The translations under genes were made by a program, and so were the position numbers. Source: Phycisphaerales bacterium UBA7708 (GTDB lineage Bacteria; Planctomycetota; Phycisphaerae; Sedimentisphaerales; Anaerohalosphaeraceae). From it: a stretch of DNA of 5,293 bases. Every line of letters starts with the position of its first letter. The stretch's first letter is position 1. The stretch lies in contig DLFY01000038.1 in assembly GCA_002482415.1 (NCBI GenBank), forward strand, positions 13,186 through 18,478. The letters are read 5' to 3'. Below are positions 1 to 5,293 of the stretch, piece by piece. Below the pieces are notes generated by a model, which was given only the letters and a program-made list of their open reading frames with translations, was not told the DNA's origin and did not search any database.

Positions 1-1419
1 CTGGGTTATCTTGGCGGGCTGGTGGGAGGAATCAATTATGGCGTCAATTCTATGACTATCTCTTGTTTCTGGGATGAGCAAGCCAGCGGAACAAGCGACG
101 GGGTAGGGGATACCGCTCCGGATCCTGCGGGTGTTTTTGGCAAGACGACGGTTCAGATGAAAACGCTTGCCACATTTACCAATGCCGGGTGGGATTTTAC
201 CGCTGCCGACGGCGATGCGGCGGACTGGCTGATGCCCGCGGGCAGTTATCCAAGACTGGGCTGGGAAAAGTATATCACGTTTGCTCCGGATGGAGGTACG
301 TATCCTGTCAGGCAGACGGTGACAGTAACCTGTTCAGCGCCGGGGGCGATAATTCACTATACCACCAATGGGGCGGTTCCCACGGAAAACGATCCTGTGA
401 TTGCATCCGGGACAAGTATTCTGATCAGCAAATCGCTGACACTGCGCGCTGCGGCCTGGGTGGATGGGGCGTTGGCCTGTTCGCAATCGGCTGATTATGT
501 GATTGACCGGATTTGTCCGCGGGGCGACCTCAACGGCGACTGCAAAGTGGATTTGCAGGATTTGGCGTTACTGTCGCAGTGGTGGCTGGAAGTCTGTAAT
601 ATCACCAATCAATGGTGCGGCGGGGTGGATATGGATGCCTCGGGATTGATTGATATGGGCGAGCTGGAGGATGTGGCGACGGATAACCTCAGCGAAGAAG
701 CAGTTGCCGGCCATATTAAAGAGTTTACCATTATTGCTCAGCGGGATTACGGCGATTCTCATATTCAGAAGTATTACAGCAAGGGCATGACGTATGATAT
801 TTCCATTCAGGTCAGTACTGATGCGACGGTGACGGCGGTTGAATTCACCACGCCGGCGGGCAATACATACAGCATCCCGGCGACTAATTACACATGGAGA
901 GAATCGCATCCGGATGGATTGTTTTCCTATGGGAAAAACACCATTACACCGGATTGGCTGTTGTGGGAATACGAGTACAAATTTTTCAATGAAAGCTCAC
1001 TGTCGGCTTATGGGGACGGGTTATATACTTTTACCGTTCATTATATTGATGGCGGGATGCAGCAGTCTGCGGTCTGGTTTGGTATTCCCGATACCCTGGA
1101 GCCTATTGCGACACCGACGCAGATTCCGACGTTTACCAGCTTTAATAATGGCGACACGGTCAATTCGCCGGTGACATTTACCTGGCAGGCCTGTACCGAC
1201 CCGGCGATTCAATCGATTGGGATGGGAATTGTGTATGTCGATTATTGGGGATTTGAGGACAAAACCCCAACCGGACTTGTCTCCCCTGTAACCTTGTCGG
1301 CGGGCGAACACGACGTCTGGCTGTTGTTTGATTCCTATTATGGTTATACAAATGAGGACGGCATTGAAGTCGGCGTCTGCAAACAGAACCAGAGCCATTA
1401 TGTGATCACGGTCAATTAA
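1..1419 (+). CDS. Large modular secreted protein, 3' part: GLUG repeat end, CHB_HEX_C domain, dockerin-like domain, unknown C-terminal module
   Basis: The reading frame is open from base 1 to the TAA at 1417-1419 (472 codons), so the true start lies upstream; the GTG at 22 is only an internal codon. Numbering codons from base 1, codons 1-26 read as the end of a GLUG-type repeat (GGLVGG, then SCFWD). Codons about 52-90 are the usual closing segment of such arrays (GKTTVQM, AGWDF, YPRLGWE). Codons about 91-168 match the chitobiase/hexosaminidase C-terminal beta domain (GGTYPV, HYTTNGAVPT). Codons 172-230 hold two dockerin-type calcium loops: D176, N178, D180, D184, D187 and D210, D212, S214, D218, E221, with C172, C181, C199 and C206. 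Codons about 240-472 form a beta-rich region I do not recognise; its last 100 residues look Ig-like. Such proteins are normally exported and act at the cell surface or outside the cell. No catalytic domain is visible in this part, so the enzymatic role, if any, is unknown. The module order is typical of Phycisphaerae. No convincing terminator follows. Confidence 0.88.
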   Translation: MGYLGGLVGGINYGVNSMTISCFWDEQASGTSDGVGDTAPDPAGVFGKTTVQMKTLATFTNAGWDFTAADGDAADWLMPAGSYPRLGWEKYITFAPDGGTYPVRQTVTVTCSAPGAIIHYTTNGAVPTENDPVIASGTSILISKSLTLRAAAWVDGALACSQSADYVIDRICPRGDLNGDCKVDLQDLALLSQWWLEVCNITNQWCGGVDMDASGLIDMGELEDVATDNLSEEAVAGHIKEFTIIAQRDYGDSHIQKYYSKGMTYDISIQVSTDATVTAVEFTTPAGNTYSIPATNYTWRESHPDGLFSYGKNTITPDWLLWEYEYKFFNESSLSAYGDGLYTFTVHYIDGGMQQSAVWFGIPDTLEPIATPTQIPTFTSFNNGDTVNSPVTFTWQACTDPAIQSIGMGIVYVDYWGFEDKTPTGLVSPVTLSAGEHDVWLLFDSYYGYTNEDGIEVGVCKQNQSHYVITVN

Positions 1420-1659
1420 GTCCATACTTGAAGATATACCAATCAGTATAGTCTTTAACTGCTATTATTCAGAATAATATCGGAGGAATAAGCAAGAACA
1501 GTTATCTATTGTGAGTTTAAAAAACACACAAATGATAAATGTTCCTGTTGTATGCTTCTGAAGTCAAATAAATTAGCAAGCAATAAAAACACGTGGTTGA
1601 TGTCACTGTACTTAGCCGCGACGAAACGAAAACTTTCAAGTAAGATTATTATAATCGTG
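1420..1659. other. AT-rich intergenic gap between convergent genes, no supported gene
   Basis: This is the space between the 3' ends of two converging genes. I see only small AT-only inverted repeats: 1464-1478 (6-bp arms, 3-base loop) and 1644-1656 (6-bp arms, 1-base centre, just past the stop of the NYN gene). Neither is followed by a T run, so neither qualifies as a standard intrinsic terminator. A perfect-looking SD (GGAGGAA, 1482-1488) has no start codon at a workable distance. Either termination here is factor-dependent, or the small inverted repeats act weakly. Confidence 0.6.
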
Positions 1660-2262
1660 TCATTTCCAGTTTTGAGGACGAGCAAGTGTTTCTTTTCCAA
1701 TGACGAGCGTATCAGAAAATTGGCATTGTTCCAGAAGTGATTGCGGCATGCGTAATATAAAATCAGCATTCTGACGCAGATCAAAGCTGTTGCGTCCAAT
1801 AGGAAACATTATACCGATTCTTTTGTCTGGACAAAGGCGACGGAGTGTAATGATCACCGGCAATAAGTCGCTGTCGGCTGTGGCCAAGATTGCTTTGTCA
1901 AAACGATTCTCCACCGCATCGGCCAGCAATGTTACGGCAATATTGACATCTGTTTGCTTTTCTTCGTGAGTCTTATACGATTTACGGCAGAGATGACAAA
2001 AAGAGTCGCGGGTTTTAAACGGTCCTCGGACAAAAGTTACACCAACCGACTGAAGTGCCTTGATATAGAGTTTGTGCCGCATAACAGCTTCCGGTTTCCA
2101 TGTGACAAATGAAGAAAAATAGCAAACCCCAACGAGACGGTCTTTTGTCTGTAGAACGGCTTCTGCCAATTTCCAGTAATTAAGCCATTTTAGATGTGGA
2201 TATTTTACATCGAGTGCGTGGTAAACATTAAATCCATCTACATAAAGACAAACCCGACTCAT
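1660..2262 (-). CDS. NYN domain (LabA/DUF88-like, PIN-fold) putative ribonuclease
   Basis: This is a 200-residue protein from ATG at 2262 to TGA at 1660. The start is supported by AAGGAG (2268-2273) 5 nt upstream and by the conserved beta strand right at the N-terminus. The NYN signature is complete: YVDGFN at residues 8-12 (D9, N12), EKQTDVNIA at 101-109 (D105) and ATADSD at 127-132 (D130, D132). These are the acidic residues expected to bind metal in PIN-like nucleases. A C89-x2-C92 pair with H99 precedes the EKQTDV motif, as in many bacterial NYN proteins, and may bind zinc (inference). The ending ARPQNW resembles the usual C-terminus of this subgroup, so the protein looks full length. Family knowledge suggests metal-dependent RNA cleavage, but the substrate is unknown. 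It has no signal peptide or membrane segment, so it is cytoplasmic. GC is lower than in the nfn genes (24 of 60 bases in 1681-1740 against 37 of 60 in 2701-2760), which may reflect separate ancestry. Confidence 0.9.
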   Translation of the reverse strand: MSRVCLYVDGFNVYHALDVKYPHLKWLNYWKLAEAVLQTKDRLVGVCYFSSFVTWKPEAVMRHKLYIKALQSVGVTFVRGPFKTRDSFCHLCRKSYKTHEEKQTDVNIAVTLLADAVENRFDKAILATADSDLLPVIITLRRLCPDKRIGIMFPIGRNSFDLRQNADFILRMPQSLLEQCQFSDTLVIGKETLARPQNWK

Positions 2263-2267
2263 TTATT

Positions 2268-2273
2268 CTCCTT
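2268..2273 (-). promoter_or_regulatory. Ribosome binding site of the NYN gene
   Basis: The minus strand reads AAGGAG, 5 nt before the ATG at 2262. It fixes the start of the NYN gene and lies about 14 nt beyond the T run of the upstream terminator-like hairpin. Confidence 0.8.
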
Positions 2274-2286
2274 TTTGTCTTGATAT

Positions 2287-2341
2287 AAAAAAAACCGGCT
2301 TGTCCGAGGACAGCCGGGGCCTGATGCCAAATCGCATCAGG
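2287..2341 (-). terminator. Tandem hairpins followed by T8: intrinsic terminator or leader attenuator before the NYN gene
   Basis: Reading along the minus strand, a first hairpin pairs 2341-2334 with 2327-2320 (perfect 8-bp stem, CCTGATGC arms, 6-base loop). Two bases later a second hairpin pairs 2317-2313 with 2299-2295 and 2312-2308 with 2305-2301, with one bulged base at 2300. It is GC-rich and directly followed by eight Ts (2294-2287). The second hairpin has the classical form of a rho-independent terminator for minus-strand transcription. It could end the nfnAB transcript, although that gene stops about 125 nt earlier. It also lies between the predicted NYN promoter and the NYN start, with only 24 nt from the T run to the ATG, so it may work as an attenuator in that gene's leader. 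Confidence 0.8.
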
Positions 2342-2352
2342 GATGTATTAAT

Positions 2353-2381
2353 AGTATCGCAAAAAAAAGGATTTGGTTCAA
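2353..2381 (-). promoter_or_regulatory. Candidate sigma70-type promoter for the NYN gene
   Basis: The minus strand shows TTGAAC (2381-2376), a 17-bp spacer and GATACT (2358-2353). Transcription would begin near 2346, right before the first of the two hairpins, giving a leader of about 84 nt made almost wholly of structured sequence. The -35 element and spacing are good; the -10 is moderate. The spacer contains a T8 run. Planctomycete promoters are not well calibrated, so this is a prediction by consensus match. Confidence 0.45.
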
Positions 2382-2466
2382 GAAAAATTCAATCTTTTTG
2401 CGTCAATTTTTTATGTTATTTCTGATTATGAATATCCAAAGAGTGGGCCGTTCTCAGAGTTATCAG

Positions 2467-3930
2467 TTATTTTGTTTTCAGATATTCGTTAATGGCTGCG
2501 GCGGCGATGCGGCCCTGGCCCATGGCCAGAATGACGGTTGCGGCGCCGAGTACGATATCGCCTCCGGCATAGACGCCTTCGAGGCTGGTCTTGCAGTTGT
2601 CATCGACGACGATATTGCCCCATTTGTTGAATTGCAGGCCGGGGGTGGTCTGCTGGAGCAGGGGATTGGCGCCGTTGCCGATGGCGACGATGACGGTATC
2701 CACATCCAGCACAAATTCGCTGCCGGGGATTTCGACGGGGCGACGACGGCCTGAGTCATCGGGGGCGCCGAGTTCATAGCGAAGGACTTCCATGCCCTTG
2801 ACATTGCCTTTGTCGTCGCCGAGAATCTGCTTGGGATTCTGCAGGGTGCAGAAGATGACGCCTTCTTCCTTGGCGTGGTGGACTTCTTCGATACGGGCGG
2901 GCATTTCGACTTCGCTGCGACGATAGACCAGATAGACTTTTTCGGCACCCAGACGCACCGCGACGCGGGCGGCATCCATGGCGACATTACCACCGCCGAG
3001 CACGGCGACTTTTTTGCTGACGGCAATCGGGGTATCGGCACCTTTGCCGAAGGCGTAGGCCTTCATCAGGTTGGCGCGGGTGAGGTATTCGTTGGCGCTA
3101 TAGACACCGACGAGGTGTTCGCCGGGGATGTTCATGAATTTGGGCAGGCCGGCACCGACGCCGATATAGACTGCATCAAAGCCGTCTTCTTTCATGAGCT
3201 GTTCGATGGTGCGGGTTCTGCCGACGATGAAGTTGCAGGCGATTTTGACGCCCATTTTTTCGAGCGTCTGGAGTTCTTCCTGAACGATGGCTTTGGGCAG
3301 ACGAAATTCGGGGATGCCATACACCATGACGCCGCCGGGTTTGTGGAAGGCTTCAAAGATGGTGACATCGTGGCCGGCACGACGGGCATCTGCTGCGACG
3401 ACAATGCCGCCGGGACCGGAGCCGATTACGGCGACTTTTTTGCCTGTGGCGGGGGCGACGGCGGGGACGCCGCCGGCTTTATTGAGATCGGCGACATAAC
3501 GTTCGAGTCTGCCGATGGAGACGCTCTGGCCGACATCCTTGAATTTTTTGCCGACGGTGCATTTTTCCTGGCACTGGACTTCCTGCGGGCAGACCCGGCC
3601 GCAGACGGCGGGTAAAAGCGAATTCCGTTTGATGATTTCAAGGGCCTTATCCGTATCCCCATCGGCAATAGCGGCAACGAAGCCTTTGATGTCGATGCGT
3701 ACCGGGCAGCCTTCCACACAGGGAGCGGTGGGGCATTGCAGGCAGCGCAGGGCTTCGAGGCGGGCCTGTTCGGCGGTGTAGCCGGTTGCCACTTCCTTGA
3801 CGTTGCTTCTGCGGGCGTTGGGATCCTGAGCCGGCATTTCCTGCATGGGAATGGTGTATCGGTCCTTGGCCTTCAGTTCACCTTTGGCCTTTTTTTCCAG
3901 TATCTCGTTGAGCAGTTTTTTGATGTCCAC
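2467..3930 (-). CDS. nfnB: NfnB, large subunit of NADH-dependent ferredoxin:NADP+ oxidoreductase (GltD-like flavoprotein)
   Basis: This cytoplasmic iron-sulfur flavoprotein of 487 residues belongs to the glutamate synthase small-subunit-like family. The start chosen is GTG at 3930, because GAGGA (3940-3936) sits 5 nt upstream; an in-frame TTG at 3942 would add four residues but has only a weak SD. The N-terminal Fe-S domain has C63-x2-C66-x4-C71-x3-C75 and C110, C114-x5-C120-x3-C124, plus E143 where family members have a non-cysteine cluster ligand. This spacing fits two [4Fe-4S] clusters. The FAD site GSGPGG is at 170-175. The NADP(H) site GGGNVAMDAA is at 312-321, with YRRSE at 336-340 as expected for binding the 2'-phosphate. 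The closing FAD motif AGGD is at 455-458. Alone the protein could be read as a glutamate synthase beta subunit (often annotated gltA), but the PyrK-like gene 36 nt upstream and the absence of a GltB-type gene here favour NfnB. In Nfn complexes this subunit carries the bifurcating FAD. The gene is co-transcribed with nfnA. Confidence 0.9.
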   Translation of the reverse strand: MDIKKLLNEILEKKAKGELKAKDRYTIPMQEMPAQDPNARRSNVKEVATGYTAEQARLEALRCLQCPTAPCVEGCPVRIDIKGFVAAIADGDTDKALEIIKRNSLLPAVCGRVCPQEVQCQEKCTVGKKFKDVGQSVSIGRLERYVADLNKAGGVPAVAPATGKKVAVIGSGPGGIVVAADARRAGHDVTIFEAFHKPGGVMVYGIPEFRLPKAIVQEELQTLEKMGVKIACNFIVGRTRTIEQLMKEDGFDAVYIGVGAGLPKFMNIPGEHLVGVYSANEYLTRANLMKAYAFGKGADTPIAVSKKVAVLGGGNVAMDAARVAVRLGAEKVYLVYRRSEVEMPARIEEVHHAKEEGVIFCTLQNPKQILGDDKGNVKGMEVLRYELGAPDDSGRRRPVEIPGSEFVLDVDTVIVAIGNGANPLLQQTTPGLQFNKWGNIVVDDNCKTSLEGVYAGGDIVLGAATVILAMGQGRIAAAAINEYLKTK

Positions 3931-3935
3931 TTTAA

Positions 3936-3940
3936 TCCTC
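3936..3940 (-). promoter_or_regulatory. Ribosome binding site that decides the nfnB start
   Basis: GAGGA on the minus strand lies 5 nt before the GTG at 3930 and overlaps the last base of the alternative TTG at 3942. A ribosome bound here would start at GTG, not TTG. Confidence 0.65.
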
Positions 3941-3966
3941 AATCCGGTTATTTTTGCCAGAAAGTA

Positions 3967-4815
3967 TTATTTCAGACCGATTTTACAGCGGTGTTCCTGG
4001 TATTGTTCCATGGCCTTCTTTTCGAGTTCTTTATAGGCACCCTGACGTTTCATCATCTGCTCGAAATTGACCTGGTGGCCGTCGAATTCCGGGCCATCGA
4101 CGCAGACGAATTGGGTCTTGCCCCCGACTTCGACACGGCAGCCGCCGCACATGCCCGTGCCGTCCACCATGATGGTATTCAGTGAAACCTGGGTGGGGAC
4201 GCTGTATTTTCTGGTCATGTCGCAGCAGAATTTCATCATGATAGCCGGTCCGATGGCGACGGCTAAATCGGGCTTGGGCTGTCGCTGGCAGATTTCTTCG
4301 AGCGGCTGAGTGACCAGCGCCTTGCGGCCATAGGAGCCGTCGTCGGTGACGACGATGATTTCATCGCTGATGGCCTTGAATTCATCCTCGAGAATCAGCA
4401 GTTCCTTATTCCTGGACCCGATAATGCTGATGATGCGGTTGCCGGCCTCTTTCATGGCCGTGGCAATCGGCAGCAGGGGGGCGTTGCCGATGCCGCCACC
4501 GATACAGACGACGGTGCCCAGTTTTTCGATATGGGTAGGCTTGCCCAGCGGCCCGGCCACATAACCCAGCGCTTGTCCGACCTGCAAGTCGGCCATCTGG
4601 GCGGTTGCCTTGCCTACGCGCTGGAAAATCAGGCGGATGGTTCCTGCGGCTTTATCCGCGCCGGCGATGGTCAGGGGGATTCGCTCGCCGGTGTCTGTGC
4701 TGGGCGAAACGATTACGAACTGGCCTGCCTTGCGGGCGCTGGCCACCAGGGGGGCCTGCACATCCATCAGGAATACGTTTTCCGATAACTGCTTTTTATT
4801 GGTAATCTTGTACAC
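3967..4815 (-). CDS. nfnA: NfnA, small subunit of NADH-dependent ferredoxin:NADP+ oxidoreductase (PyrK-like, FNR superfamily)
   Basis: This 282-residue protein starts at GTG 4815, backed by GAGGAA (4827-4822) 6 nt upstream, and ends at TAA 3967. The N-terminal FAD-binding barrel carries RIPLT at 45-49. The nucleotide-binding domain has GGGIGNAP at 106-113, GSRNK at 133-137, TDDGSYG at 157-163 and IGP at 188-190. The C-terminal [2Fe-2S] region gives D218, C223, C226 and C238. In dihydroorotate dehydrogenase PyrK the first of these four positions is cysteine; the Asp here is the hallmark reported for NfnA, which separates it from PyrK. The tail after DGPEFDGHQ (240-248) is the usual NfnA ending. 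In the family this subunit oxidises or reduces NAD(H) and passes electrons through FAD and the [2Fe-2S] cluster to NfnB. It is the first gene of the operon, 36 nt before nfnB, with its own promoter. It is often annotated as a sulfide/dihydroorotate dehydrogenase-like protein; the partner gene and the Asp support NfnA. Confidence 0.92.
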   Translation of the reverse strand: MYKITNKKQLSENVFLMDVQAPLVASARKAGQFVIVSPSTDTGERIPLTIAGADKAAGTIRLIFQRVGKATAQMADLQVGQALGYVAGPLGKPTHIEKLGTVVCIGGGIGNAPLLPIATAMKEAGNRIISIIGSRNKELLILEDEFKAISDEIIVVTDDGSYGRKALVTQPLEEICQRQPKPDLAVAIGPAIMMKFCCDMTRKYSVPTQVSLNTIMVDGTGMCGGCRVEVGGKTQFVCVDGPEFDGHQVNFEQMMKRQGAYKELEKKAMEQYQEHRCKIGLK

Positions 4816-4821
4816 AGTCTG

Positions 4822-4827
4822 TTCCTC
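4822..4827 (-). promoter_or_regulatory. Ribosome binding site of nfnA
   Basis: GAGGAA on the minus strand lies 6 nt before the GTG at 4815. It supports the non-ATG start, which also places the protein's first beta strand at the expected point. Confidence 0.75.
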
Positions 4828-4853
4828 GTATCGAAGGTCTTCAAAAGTGTGTG

Positions 4854-4881
4854 ATTATAGCCATAATACCACTGAATTCAA
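4854..4881 (-). promoter_or_regulatory. Sigma70-type promoter of the nfnAB operon
   Basis: The minus strand shows TTGAAT (4881-4876), a 16-bp spacer and a consensus TATAAT (4859-4854). The predicted transcript starts near 4847, giving a leader of about 30 nt that contains the nfnA SD. No operator repeat is evident apart from the GAATTC palindrome inside the -35 region, which is too short to interpret alone. Confidence 0.65.
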
Positions 4882-4901
4882 AAAATTTATCGGGTTATAA
4901 T
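4872..4901 (+). promoter_or_regulatory. Candidate divergent promoter for the U32-family gene
   Basis: The plus strand shows CTGAAT (4872-4877), an 18-bp spacer and a consensus TATAAT (4896-4901). It would give a leader of about 110 nt before the ATG at 5019. Its -35 overlaps the -35 of the nfnAB promoter on the other strand. A second possible -10 (TATACC, 4998-5003) nearer the gene has no convincing -35 and would leave almost no leader. Confidence 0.4.
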
Positions 4902-5011
4902 TTAAATTAATTCTTCTTATGAATTAGGCCGTGGCTTTTGGGGCTGGGTTTTTGTACGATAAGAGAAATTCTAAGTGTTGTTTTTTAATGGTTAAACTAT
5001 ACCAGATAAAA

Positions 5012-5015
5012 GAGG
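5012..5015 (+). promoter_or_regulatory. Ribosome binding site of the U32-family gene
   Basis: GAGG ends only 3 nt before the ATG at 5019, a tight spacing. An in-frame TAA at 5007-5009 rules out any start further upstream, and the next residues lead directly into the family motif, so the start is still well supported. Confidence 0.6.
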
Positions 5016-5018
5016 TTT

Positions 5019-5293
5019 ATGGATAACATCATAAAAACGCCGAAAATTGAGCTTCTCGCCCCGGCCAGAGACATCGCAGCGGCCAAAGCCGCAATTCAGT
5101 GCGGGGCCGATGCGGTTTATATCGGTGCCCCGCAATTCAGCGCCCGCCAGGATGCAGGTAACACGATCGACGATATCCGAAAGGTTGTGGAATATGCCCA
5201 TCCGTATTATGTCAAAATCTATGCCGCACTGAATACACTGCTTTTCGATAAGGAACTGCCTGTCGCCGAGAAGATGATTCACGAGCTGTACGC
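5019..5293 (+). CDS. U32 family protein (annotated peptidase U32; RlhA/TrhP-like), 5' part
   Basis: The frame is open from ATG 5019 to the window edge (91 full codons), so the gene is cut at its 3' end. Residues 11-16 (ELLAPA), 29-36 (GADAVYIG) and 40-48 (FSARQDAGN), then YAH at 59-61 and LNTLL at 71-75, are the standard N-terminal signature of the U32 family, which forms a TIM-barrel-like domain. Despite the peptidase name, characterised members of this family (RlhA, TrhP, UbiU/UbiV) take part in hydroxylation of rRNA, tRNA or ubiquinone precursors, and several carry an Fe-S cluster. The cluster cysteines and any C-terminal extension that would name the subgroup lie beyond the window, so I give no gene symbol. 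The opening most resembles the RlhA/TrhP side. It is cytoplasmic, with no signal peptide, and is transcribed divergently from nfnAB across a 203-bp region. Confidence 0.88.
   Translation, partial: MDNIIKTPKIELLAPARDIAAAKAAIQCGADAVYIGAPQFSARQDAGNTIDDIRKVVEYAHPYYVKIYAALNTLLFDKELPVAEKMIHELY

Noticed and set aside
839..1174. Plus-strand open frame within the modular protein gene, and minus-strand frames at 568-909 and 1021-1425
   Set aside because: All overlap a frame with clear domain matches throughout; none has a plausible SD or recognisable product.
1482..1513. Strong orphan SD (GGAGGAA) suggesting a small plus-strand gene
   Set aside because: No start codon occurs within 5-12 nt; the first candidate GTG is about 22 nt away and gives only a 16-residue frame. 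Chance or a remnant is more likely.
1552..1740. Small plus-strand frame of 62 codons in the intergenic gap
   Set aside because: It overlaps the 3' end of the NYN gene, lacks an SD at its ATG and has no recognisable features.
1506..1799. Minus-strand frame overlapping and extending past the end of the NYN gene, possibly a frameshifted extension
   Set aside because: The NYN protein already ends with the usual C-terminal motif of its family (near KP-x-SW, here RPQNW), so no extension is needed. The extra frame is AT-driven hydrophobic sequence.
2875..3615. Long plus-strand open frame (about 246 codons) opposite nfnB
   Set aside because: It lies wholly antisense to a strongly supported gene; its product is low in complexity (many G, D, A, F) and matches no family. 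High GC and codon bias on the other strand explain the lack of stops.
2467..3930. Reading the GltD-like gene as a glutamate synthase beta subunit
   Set aside because: No GltB-type large subunit is beside it, and it is paired with a PyrK-like gene bearing the Nfn-specific Asp, so NfnB is the better call.
3736..4185. Plus-strand open frame of about 149 codons across the nfnA/nfnB junction
   Set aside because: It is antisense to both nfn genes, spans their intergenic gap and has no SD or family signature.
4908..5018. Possible riboswitch in the predicted 110-nt leader of the U32 gene
   Set aside because: Only weak AT-rich pairings of 5-7 bp can be drawn, with no terminator or SD-sequestering stem and no known aptamer core.

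Overview
The window most likely comes from an anaerobic member of the Planctomycetota, class Phycisphaerae, probably near the Sedimentisphaerales. The main basis is the first gene, whose series of a GLUG repeat end, a chitobiase-type C-terminal domain and a cysteine-framed dockerin-like EF-hand pair is characteristic of large secreted proteins in that group. The electron-bifurcating NfnAB pair fits an anaerobic, fermentative lifestyle. The taxonomic call is an inference from gene style, not from a marker gene.

Layout from left to right. (1) Positions 1-1419, plus strand: the 3' part of a large modular, probably exported protein. (2) Positions 1420-1659: an AT-rich gap with no supported gene. 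(3) Positions 1660-2262, minus strand: a complete 200-residue NYN-domain (PIN-like) putative ribonuclease of clearly lower GC than the nfn genes. (4) Positions 2263-2466: a compact regulatory stretch holding a candidate minus-strand promoter followed by two tandem hairpins and a T8 run just before the NYN gene. (5) Positions 2467-4815, minus strand: a two-gene operon, nfnA then nfnB, encoding the NADH-dependent ferredoxin:NADP+ oxidoreductase. (6) Positions 4816-5018: a divergent promoter region. (7) Positions 5019-5293, plus strand: the 5' part of a U32-family protein gene, running off the window.

How the genes work together. NfnA (FAD, [2Fe-2S], NAD(H) site) and NfnB (FAD, two [4Fe-4S] clusters, NADP(H) site) form one flavoprotein complex. 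It couples NADH and reduced ferredoxin oxidation to NADP+ reduction, or runs in reverse. The operon has a good sigma70-type promoter (TTGAAT-16-TATAAT) and an SD before each gene. The U32 gene is transcribed away from it, and no functional link between them can be shown from sequence. The NYN gene lies downstream on the same strand as nfnAB but appears to have its own promoter and a terminator-like leader, so it is probably controlled separately.

Most of the window is ordinary. The least explained parts are the terminator-like leader of the NYN gene and the unrecognised module downstream of the dockerin-like domain in the first gene.
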